From contig DASYQM010000155.1 in assembly GCA_036005525.1 (NCBI GenBank), positions 1-20,402 of the forward strand: a stretch of DNA of 20,402 nucleotides. The letters are read 5' to 3'. This stretch comes from UBA9676 sp036005525 (lineage in GTDB: Bacteria; Actinomycetota; Actinomycetes; Streptosporangiales; Streptosporangiaceae). This document shows, in pieces, positions 7,797-13,346 of this stretch. Position numbers and translations under genes: made by a program. Position 1 is the stretch's first letter, and each line of letters begins with the position of its first letter. The notes beneath the pieces are model-generated. The model searched no databases. It was not told the DNA's origin and worked only from the letters and a program-made list of their open reading frames with translations.

Positions 7797-7834
7797 TGTC
7801 GTTCTCCTCTCGGGGTGCGACGTCGGCGGCAGCG

Positions 7835-8839
7835 TCAGACTCCGTAGCGCTCCGGCTTGGCCGAGCGTGAGGCCAGCAGCATGGCGGCCTCCGCCACCCC
7901 GATCCGGCCCTGGGTAACTCCCGCCACCACCTCGGTGATCGGCATCTCCACGCGATGGGCGCGGGCCAGCTCCAGCACGGGCCCGGCCGACTTCACGCCC
8001 TCGGTCACCTGCGACGCGCTCGCCGCCGCGTCGGCGAGCTTCATGCCGCGGCCCAGGTTCTCGCCGAAGGTGCGGTTCCGTGACAGCGGCGAGCTGCACG
8101 TGGCGACCAGATCGCCCATCCCGGCCAGGCCGGCGAAGGTGTGCTGGTCGGCGCCGAGCGCCGCGCCGAGCCGGGCGATCTCGGCCAGGCCCCGGGTGAT
8201 GAGCATGGCCCGGGTGTTGTCCCCCAGCCCCATGCCGACCGAGATGCCGACCGCGAGCGCGATCACGTTCTTGACGGCGCCACCGAGCTCGGAGCCGATC
8301 ACATCCGGGTTGGTGTAGGGCCGGAAGTACGGCGTGTGGCAGGCCTGCTGCAGGCTCTTGGCCATGGCGTCGTCGGTGCAGGCGACCACGGTCGCCGCGT
8401 ACTGGCGGGCGGCGATCTCCCTGGCGAGGTTCGGGCCGCTGATCACCGCGATTCGGTCCGGCCCGGCGCCGGTGACCTCGGCGATCACCTCGCTCATCCG
8501 CAGGTGGGTGCCGTTCTCGATGCCCTTCATCAGGCTGACGAGCAGCGCGCCGGGCGGCAGCAGCGCGGCCCAGCTGGCCAGGTTCTGGCGTAGCGTCTGG
8601 GCCGGCACGGCCAGCACGACCAGGTCGGTGCCGTGCAGCGCGGCCGCCGGGTCGCAGGTCGCCCGGAGCGCGCTGGTCAGCGTGATCCCCGGCAGGTAGT
8701 CGGGGTTCTCATGACGCTCGTTGATCGCCTCGGTCAGCTCCTGCCTGCGGCCCCAGAGCACCGCCGGGGTCCCCGCGTCGCAGAGCACCTGCGCAAAGGT
8801 CGTGCCCCACATGCCAGCGCCCATGACGGCGGCGCTCAC
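7835..8839 (-). CDS. gpsA: Glycerol-3-phosphate dehydrogenase [NAD(P)+]
   Basis: The 334-residue protein reduces dihydroxyacetone phosphate to sn-glycerol-3-phosphate, the backbone for phospholipids. It begins with a Rossmann motif VMGAGMWGTTFAQVL. It carries GPNLAREIA and the catalytic-lysine block GGAVKNVIALAVGISVGMGL, followed by LITRGLAEIARLG and GLAGMGDLVATC, all typical of GpsA. The GTG start (8837-8839) overlaps the plsC stop as GTGA, so the two are translationally coupled. This places glycerol-3-phosphate supply next to an acyltransferase that uses it downstream. The pairing gpsA-ddl is conserved in actinobacteria. Confidence 0.97.
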   Translation of the reverse strand: MSAAVMGAGMWGTTFAQVLCDAGTPAVLWGRRQELTEAINERHENPDYLPGITLTSALRATCDPAAALHGTDLVVLAVPAQTLRQNLASWAALLPPGALLVSLMKGIENGTHLRMSEVIAEVTGAGPDRIAVISGPNLAREIAARQYAATVVACTDDAMAKSLQQACHTPYFRPYTNPDVIGSELGGAVKNVIALAVGISVGMGLGDNTRAMLITRGLAEIARLGAALGADQHTFAGLAGMGDLVATCSSPLSRNRTFGENLGRGMKLADAAASASQVTEGVKSAGPVLELARAHRVEMPITEVVAGVTQGRIGVAEAAMLLASRSAKPERYGV

Positions 8840-9627
8840 GCCGGCGCCGCCTTCCGGGACTGGCCGTCGCCGGGTGGCTCCGTTTGGCCGCCCGGCTTTG
8901 CCCTGGCGCGGCGGGCGGCGGCGGGATCGAAGGGCACGGTCGGCGCCGGCTCGCCGCGCAGCTGCGCGAGCAGGCCGGTGATGTCGGCCATGACCGCGGC
9001 GGTGGCGGCCCGCAGCACCTCCCTGTCCAGCGGCTTGCCCGCGTAGCCGGACAGGTCCACGGGCGGGCCGGCCAGCATCTTCACCAGGTGGCGTGGTACC
9101 AGATGGGGCTTCTTGCTCCCGTACGGCAGGATGACCTGTGCGCCCCAGTGGGCGACCGGGATCACGGGGGCGCCGGTGACCAGCGCGAGCCTGGCAACGC
9201 CAGTCCTAGCCACCATCGGCCACAGCGCCGGGTCCCGGGTGGCGGTCCCCTCCGGGTAGACGATGAGGCATTCCCCCGCGCGCAGGCTCCGCTCCGCGTC
9301 CTTGAGCACCAGCGCCGCGTCGATCTGGCCGCGGTTCACAGGCAGCTGGCCGACGGCGCGCAGGAACGGCCCGATGAGCTTCACGTCGAACACGGGCGAC
9401 TTGATGAGGAACGCCGGGTAGCGGCCCGCCTGGTAGGCGAACAGGGCGATGGCGGCCCAGTCGGCGTAGGACAGGTGGTTCGGGGCGATGATCACGCCGC
9501 CCTCGCGTGGGATGTACTCCTGGCCGTGCCAGTCGCGTTTCATCGCCGCCCGGATGAGCGGTGGCAGGACAATCTCCGTGCCGCGGCGCCAGGCTGGTGA
9601 GTATCCCAGGTCCGCCCGCTCGCTCAT
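8836..9627 (-). CDS. plsC: 1-acyl-sn-glycerol-3-phosphate acyltransferase family protein
   Basis: The 263-residue protein has the acyltransferase signatures of the PlsC family. HLSYAD at ~53-58 is the HX4D catalytic motif, and YPEGTATRD at ~124-132 is the substrate-binding motif. VNRG and the VIPVAHWG strand lie around them. It probably transfers a second acyl chain to lysophosphatidate at the membrane, although some family members acylate other lysolipids. There is no clear N-terminal transmembrane helix; a moderately hydrophobic VLPPLIRAAM stretch may attach it peripherally. The last ~40 residues are Pro/Gly/Arg-rich and variable. The ATG has GGGGAG upstream. It is the first gene of plsC-gpsA-ddl and is divergent from cofC. 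Confidence 0.88.
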   Translation of the reverse strand: MSERADLGYSPAWRRGTEIVLPPLIRAAMKRDWHGQEYIPREGGVIIAPNHLSYADWAAIALFAYQAGRYPAFLIKSPVFDVKLIGPFLRAVGQLPVNRGQIDAALVLKDAERSLRAGECLIVYPEGTATRDPALWPMVARTGVARLALVTGAPVIPVAHWGAQVILPYGSKKPHLVPRHLVKMLAGPPVDLSGYAGKPLDREVLRAATAAVMADITGLLAQLRGEPAPTVPFDPAAARRARAKPGGQTEPPGDGQSRKAAPA

Positions 9628-9666
9628 CCGCGCCGTCTCCCCATCGTCATCTGGCCAGTCTCCCGG

Positions 9667-9694
9667 TTGACGCGCCCCGGTGTCGAGGCAGGAT
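9667..9694 (+). promoter_or_regulatory. Putative cofC promoter
   Basis: TTGACG (9667-9672) and CAGGAT (9689-9694) are 16 bp apart in the 73-base gap between the divergent plsC and cofC. The CAGGAT box ends six bases before the cofC ATG, which would make the transcript leaderless. However, GGCAGGA also sits at Shine-Dalgarno distance, so both readings are possible. Confidence 0.4.
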
Positions 9695-9700
9695 CACGGT

Positions 9701-10402
9701 ATGCCCGCGCCGCCCACCGCGAATCCGTTCCCGTGGTCCCTGGTCATCCCCGTCAAGGTACTTGCCCATGCCAAGACGCGCCTGGCCGCGCTCGCCGGGC
9801 CGGACCGGCCCGCGCTCGCGCTCGCGATGGCGGCGGACACAGTGGCGGCCGCGCTGGCGTCACCCCGGGTGGGCAGGGTGATCGTGGTCACCGACGATCC
9901 GCGGGCGGCGGAGGTGCTGGCCGGGCTCGGCGCCGTGATCGTCCCGGACGAGCCGGGGCGGGGGCTCAACCAGGCGCTGCGCCACGGGGCCGCGCACGCC
10001 GGGTCCCGCTGGCCGCGGTCCGGGATCGGCGGCCTCGCCGCCGACCTTCCCGCCCTGCACCCTAGCGAGCTGAGCAGTGCCCTGCGCGCCGCGGCGCGAT
10101 GGCCGCAGGCGTTCGTGCCGGACTCCGCCGGATCCGGGACCACCCTGTACACCGCGCGCCCGGGAACCGTGTTCCGGCCGAGATTCGGCCCCCGGTCCGC
10201 AGCCCGTCACCGGGCCGCTGGCGCGGTGGAACTGGCCCAGCCCGGCCTGCGCGGCCTCCGGAGGGACGTCGACGAGCCCGCGGACCTGCGCGGGGCCGGG
10301 GAGCTGGGGCTGGGGACCCGCACTGCCGCGCTCGCCGCGCGGCTGGCGGCCCCGGGCCGTGCCCATGAGCTTGGCGGGCCCGGAGCGCCACCAAAGTCAT
10401 GA
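9701..10402 (+). CDS. cofC: 2-phospho-L-lactate (or phosphoenolpyruvate) guanylyltransferase
   Basis: The 233-residue protein belongs to the CofC/FbiD family, which couples GTP to phosphoenolpyruvate or 2-phospholactate in F420 coenzyme synthesis. The nucleotidyltransferase fold is clear: VIPVKVLAHAKTRLAAL at the start, VIVVTDDPRA, GLAADLPALHPSEL (metal and GTP site), DSAGSGTTLYTA, then FGPRSAARHRAAGA and RRDVDEPADL. I start at the ATG (9701) because the family begins just before the PVK strand; a GTG 21 bases upstream would overlap the promoter-like boxes. The stop TGA lies inside a copy of the dispersed GATCATGAC motif. It shows that the organism probably makes F420. In M. tuberculosis the homologue is also divergent from gpsA (from memory). 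Confidence 0.92.
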   Translation: MPAPPTANPFPWSLVIPVKVLAHAKTRLAALAGPDRPALALAMAADTVAAALASPRVGRVIVVTDDPRAAEVLAGLGAVIVPDEPGRGLNQALRHGAAHAGSRWPRSGIGGLAADLPALHPSELSSALRAAARWPQAFVPDSAGSGTTLYTARPGTVFRPRFGPRSAARHRAAGAVELAQPGLRGLRRDVDEPADLRGAGELGLGTRTAALAARLAAPGRAHELGGPGAPPKS

Positions 10403-10404
10403 TC
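10391..10404 (-). repeat. Dispersed GATCATGAC motif, copy B
   Basis: On the minus strand this reads GATCATGACTTTGG. On the plus strand, AAG TCA TGA forms the last codons and stop of cofC, so the motif supplies the stop codon. Confidence 0.6.
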
Positions 10405-10492
10405 GTCAAGAAGGCGGGCACAGCGGGCAAGCAGGAAGGCGGCGCGGGCTGGCGGGCAAGCCTTGTCAATCCAGGCCAGCGCGGGCCCGGCG

Positions 10493-10726
10493 TTAAATGT
10501 GCACGATGGGGCAGGTCAGGGTTCTGGTGATCCCGGAGACGGCCTGGATCTGCGCCACCACCAGACGCCCGAGATCGTCAACGTTCTCGGCCTCGGCGCG
10601 GACGATGACGTCATAGGGACCGGTGACGTCCTCCGCCTGGGTCACCCCGGAGATTTCGCCGATGTGAAGGGCGACTTCAGCGGCCTTTCCGACCTCTGTC
10701 TGAACGAGGATGTACGCCTGCACCAT
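10493..10726 (-). CDS. Lrp/AsnC ligand-binding (RAM) domain protein
   Basis: The 77-residue protein is a stand-alone amino-acid-sensing RAM domain: MVQAYILVQTEVGKAAEVAL, then ISGVTQAEDVTGPYDVIVRAEAENVDDLGRLV and GITRTLTCPIVHI. It has the GxYDvi strand typical of the Lrp C-terminal domain but no DNA-binding helix-turn-helix. It therefore probably binds an amino acid or modulates a full-length Lrp partner by assembling with it (inference). The ATG has a strong GGGAGGA upstream. It converges with cofC and is divergent from thiL, the same neighbour seen in streptomycetes (from memory). Confidence 0.9.
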   Translation of the reverse strand: MVQAYILVQTEVGKAAEVALHIGEISGVTQAEDVTGPYDVIVRAEAENVDDLGRLVVAQIQAVSGITRTLTCPIVHI

Positions 10727-10760
10727 GCGGTCCTCCCGGGTAGATCCGGAAAGGCAACGC

Positions 10761-10798
10761 TACCCTAGAGGCACCGGCAGCAGGGTGCCGGATCCGGC
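10761..10798. promoter_or_regulatory. Divergent Lrp-domain/thiL promoter region
   Basis: TACCCT (10761-10766) fits a -10 box towards thiL. On the other strand TAGGGT (10762-10767) fits one towards the RAM-domain gene, so two opposed -10 boxes share bases. No good -35 is seen. Just downstream towards thiL lie a hairpin GGCACC/GGTGCC (10770-10775 with 10784-10789) and a perfect 12-bp palindrome GCCGGATCCGGC (10787-10798), which could structure the thiL leader. Confidence 0.35.
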
Positions 10799-10869
10799 AG
10801 TCCTGTAGCCGGGTCTCTGGGAGGCGGCCGGCGGCCGTAGCGGCGCCACATGCCACCGCGGGAGGTGCG

Positions 10870-11976
10870 GTGACCGTCGGGGACCTGGGTGAGTTCGGGC
10901 TCATCGCGGCCATCACGGCCCAGCTCCCGCGGGGTGGGAGAACGGTCGTCGGGGTTGGCGATGACGCGGCGGTGCTGGCCGCCCCGGATGGCCGCGTGGT
11001 GGCCACCATGGATCTCCTGGTGGAAGCGCGGCATTTCCGCCGCGACTGGTCGGCGCCGGCCGATATCGGCGGGAAGGCGGCGGCGCGCAACCTGGCTGAC
11101 GTGGCGGCGATGGGCGCCACGCCGGTCGCTCTGCTGGTCGGGCTGGCGGCGCCGGCGGACCTTCCCGTCGCCTGGGCGCGGGACTTCGTCTCCGGAATGG
11201 CGGCCGAGTGCGCACGCACTGGCGCGACCGTGATCGGCGGGGACGTCTCCAGCGCGGACGCGATCATGCTCGCGGTCACCGCTCTGGGGGACCTGGCGGG
11301 CCGCGAGCCGGTGACGCGGGCCGGCGCCCGGCCGGGTGACGTGCTGGCCTTCGCGGGCGTGCTGGGGCACGCGGCGGCCGGCCTGGCGCTCCTCGGCGCC
11401 GGCCTGGCCGAGCCGGCGGCGCTAGTGGCGGCCTACCGGTGGCCACGCCCGCCGTACCACGCCGGGCCGGAGGCCGCGGCGCTCGGGGCCACGTCGATGA
11501 TCGACATCAGCGACGGGCTGGTGGCCGACGTGGGCCACGTGGCACAGGCCAGCGGCGTGCTCATCGACATCGACACGGCCCGCCTGGAGCCCGGCGACGA
11601 CCTGCTCGCGGCCGCGGCGGGGCTCGGCGCGTCCGGCCCCGCCGGGTCAGCCGAGCGATCCGGGCCAGCCGAGCGATCCGGGCCAGCCGAGCAATCCGGG
11701 CCAGCCGAGCGATCCGGGCCAGCCGAGCGATCCGCTCCCGCCGGGCCAGCCGAGCGATCCGGGCCAGCCGGGCAGGGCTGGCAGGATGGCGGGTCGGCCC
11801 GCCCGCTCGTGTGGATGCTGACCGGCGGCGAGGATCACGCGCTGGCGGCCACGTTCCCGCCTGGTGCCACGCTCCCGGCGCGCTGGCAGGTGATCGGGCG
11901 TGTAACCGAAGGGCAGGGAGTCAGCGTGAATGGCCGGCCCTTCCAGGGCCGGCCCGGTTGGGATCACTTCATCTGA
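10870..11976 (+). CDS. thiL: Thiamine-monophosphate kinase
   Basis: ThiL phosphorylates thiamine monophosphate to thiamine diphosphate, the active cofactor. The 368-residue protein shows family motifs: VGVGDDAAVL (ATP/metal binding), TMDLLVEARHFR, GGKAAARNLADVAAMGATP, VIGGDVSSAD, SMIDISDGLVADVGHVA and LTGGEDHALAATFP. The GTG start has GGGAGG four bases upstream. Between roughly residues 260 and 300 there is an insertion made of a six-residue repeat (AERSGP) that splits the usual spacing before the GGEDH motif. The core appears intact, so the enzyme is likely functional. A perfect 10-bp hairpin lies within the last codons. Confidence 0.95.
   Translation: MTVGDLGEFGLIAAITAQLPRGGRTVVGVGDDAAVLAAPDGRVVATMDLLVEARHFRRDWSAPADIGGKAAARNLADVAAMGATPVALLVGLAAPADLPVAWARDFVSGMAAECARTGATVIGGDVSSADAIMLAVTALGDLAGREPVTRAGARPGDVLAFAGVLGHAAAGLALLGAGLAEPAALVAAYRWPRPPYHAGPEAAALGATSMIDISDGLVADVGHVAQASGVLIDIDTARLEPGDDLLAAAAGLGASGPAGSAERSGPAERSGPAEQSGPAERSGPAERSAPAGPAERSGPAGQGWQDGGSARPLVWMLTGGEDHALAATFPPGATLPARWQVIGRVTEGQGVSVNGRPFQGRPGWDHFI
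11650..11766 (+). repeat. In-frame 18-bp minisatellite inside thiL
   Basis: Unit GCCGAGCGATCCGGGCCA (encoding AERSGP). Three copies match exactly and one differs by one base (CAA for CGA). A fifth ends in GCTCCC, and a partial GCCGGGCCA precedes a final exact copy at 11749-11766. It sits in a loop before the conserved GGEDH motif of ThiL. Confidence 0.95.
11932..11954 (+). other. Perfect hairpin in the 3' end of thiL
   Basis: GGCCGGCCCT, loop TCC, AGGGCCGGCC: ten paired bases, nine or ten of them G-C, ending 20 bases before the thiL stop codon complex. No T-run follows, so it is not a classical intrinsic terminator. It may still stall polymerase or protect the mRNA end (inference). Confidence 0.5.
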
Positions 11977-12020
11977 GATTCCCATCTCTATCTCATCAAC
12001 TGTGGGATGGATTACATTGA

Positions 12021-12049
12021 GCTTCCTAACTCAAAGCTTCTTAACTCAA
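12021..12049 (+). promoter_or_regulatory. Direct repeat upstream of the CBM2-like protein gene
   Basis: GCTTCCTAACTCAA (12021-12034) and GCTTCTTAACTCAA (12036-12049) are 13/14 identical, with a 15-base period, in an AT-rich island between thiL and the next gene. A TTGAG at 12017-12021 can also pair with either CTCAA. This may be an activator site or part of a promoter. I see no convincing -35/-10 pair and no ribosome site before the downstream ATG. Confidence 0.4.
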
Positions 12050-12077
12050 GCGGAACGCACGGCAGCGACTCCCCCTC

Positions 12078-12833
12078 ATGTCACGACACCGTAAGAGGCC
12101 GGCGCCTCGGCACCAGGCGCCAAGCCGCCGCAGGCGGTCCGAGGCCACCCGGGCGAGGGCTAGGTACTTCAGCCCTGCCGTGCGCCGGGTCCTGGTGACT
12201 CCGACGTTCGCGGCCGGCCTGGGTATCGTCATCGCGGCCGTACTGGCCTACCCCATGACCAGGACCATCATCAGCTACGGTGGGACGCCGCCGACAGGTG
12301 GGCAACCCTGCCGGGTCAAGGGCTGCGTTAGCGGCAGTCCGGGCGACGGGGGCCTGGCGACGACCAGCCCCGGCCGGCGCTTGGCGACGCCGTCGCCCGC
12401 CCTGGAGGACCCGGATCTGCCGGCCTCGTCCGCTCCCGGCGTGGTCGGGGCGCCTGCCAGCGGGCAGCGGCCGGTCATGCAGTACCAGACAATACGTCAA
12501 TGGCAGGGTGAGTTCATCGGGGAAATCACGATCACCGGTCCTGGCGGGCGGGTACCAGCGAACTGGCAGCTGCGCCTTAGCTACAGCTCGGCCCATATCA
12601 TCGGCGTCTGGGGCGGCCGGTGGACTCCCAGCGGCGATCATGCGGTCCTTGTGACGCCGGACTCCGCGCCCGGGCAGACCGGCGGTGGGGGCGACAGCGT
12701 CCGGGTTGTCCTCGCGGTGTCCGGGCCGCCCGGGCCGCCCTCCGGGTGTGCCTTCGACGGCCAGGCGTGCCTGACGAGCAGGGTCCTTGAACCGCAGCAG
12801 CGGGAAGACATCCCCAGCTGGAGAACCCGGTAA
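12078..12833 (+). CDS. Membrane-anchored protein with a CBM2-like domain
   Basis: The 251-residue protein has a very basic N-terminus (1-37, many Arg), one hydrophobic helix (~41-60, FAAGLGIVIAAVLAYPM), a Pro/Ser/Gly linker (~68-130) and a C-terminal beta-rich domain (~140-231). That domain follows the family 2 carbohydrate-binding pattern: W142-Q-G-E-F-x-G-E-I-T-I-T, N162-W163-Q-L, then W178 and W182, and a final C224/C231 pair. It looks like a type II anchored surface protein with the domain outside the cell. Whether it binds cellulose or another polymer is unknown; bacterial CBM2-type modules bind through exposed tryptophans. The start is uncertain because no Shine-Dalgarno is visible. It lies between thiL and rpmB and has no functional tie to them. 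Confidence 0.7.
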   Translation: MSRHRKRPAPRHQAPSRRRRSEATRARARYFSPAVRRVLVTPTFAAGLGIVIAAVLAYPMTRTIISYGGTPPTGGQPCRVKGCVSGSPGDGGLATTSPGRRLATPSPALEDPDLPASSAPGVVGAPASGQRPVMQYQTIRQWQGEFIGEITITGPGGRVPANWQLRLSYSSAHIIGVWGGRWTPSGDHAVLVTPDSAPGQTGGGGDSVRVVLAVSGPPGPPSGCAFDGQACLTSRVLEPQQREDIPSWRTR

Positions 12834-12929
12834 GCCGGAGAGCCGGGTGAGCCGGAGAGCCGACCTGAGGCCAGGGGGTTTCATGAACCTGGGCTTCCGG
12901 GCCGGGTGAGCGCAGGCTTCCGGGCCGGG
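12834..12929. repeat. Two short direct repeats after the CBM2-like gene
   Basis: GCCGGAGAGCC occurs at 12834-12844 and 12850-12860 (16-base period). GGCTTCCGGGCCGGG occurs exactly at 12892-12906 and 12915-12929 (23-base period). Both lie in the gap between the convergent CBM2-like gene and rpmB; no gene or clear terminator is seen there. Confidence 0.7.
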
Positions 12930-12985
12930 CTGACGGCTGGCGCGGCAGACCGCGCCGGCGGATCACGGCTGGCGGTGCCGTGGCG

Positions 12986-13171
12986 TCAGCGGGTGACCTT
13001 CCCGGCCTTGATGCAGGACGTGCATACGTGCAGCCGCTTGGGCGTCCCGTTGACCGTGGCGTGCACCACCTGGATGTTGGGGTTCCAGCGGCGGGGGGTG
13101 CGGCGGTGTGAGTGGGAGACCCTGTTGCCGAAGCCCGGCCCCTTGCCGCAGATGTCGCAGACAGCAGCCAC
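12986..13171 (-). CDS. rpmB: 50S ribosomal protein L28 (zinc-binding type)
   Basis: The 61-residue L28 starts V/M-AAVCDICGKGPGFGNRVSHS and continues with RTPRRWNPNIQ and VNGTPKRLHVCTSCIKAGKV. It keeps both cysteine pairs (CDIC and CTSC), so it is the zinc-containing C+ form rather than the cysteine-free paralogue made under zinc starvation in some actinobacteria. The GTG start (13169-13171) has GGAG upstream and gives the normal family N-terminus; a longer frame upstream is not needed. It is divergent from recG. In streptomycetes a DAK-type gene lies between rpmB and recG (from memory); it is absent here. Confidence 0.95.
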   Translation of the reverse strand: MAAVCDICGKGPGFGNRVSHSHRRTPRRWNPNIQVVHATVNGTPKRLHVCTSCIKAGKVTR

Positions 13172-13346
13172 GGGTTCGCTCCGTTGATGTGTTGGGGAGG
13201 CTGGTTGCCGCCCAGGCGCCCGCCAGGGCCAGCCGTCGAAGGATATCCGACTCCGTGCCCCCGGGGCGAACCGGAGCCCGCCACGCGCATGGCAGGGCCG
13301 CAAGCCGCCGCCTTTCTGCCCGCCCGGCCGCCTATCCTGGGAGGCC

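Noticed and set aside
10403..10492. Terminator between convergent cofC and the Lrp-domain gene
   Set aside because: Only a weak GCTGGC/GCCAGC pairing with a long loop and no T-run on either strand.
10727..10869. TPP riboswitch before thiL
   Set aside because: The conserved TPP aptamer elements (CUGAGA and the THI box pattern) are not seen, and thiL in actinobacteria is not usually under such control.
11650..11766. CRISPR array
   Set aside because: Units of 18 bp are adjacent with no unique spacers and lie in frame within thiL.
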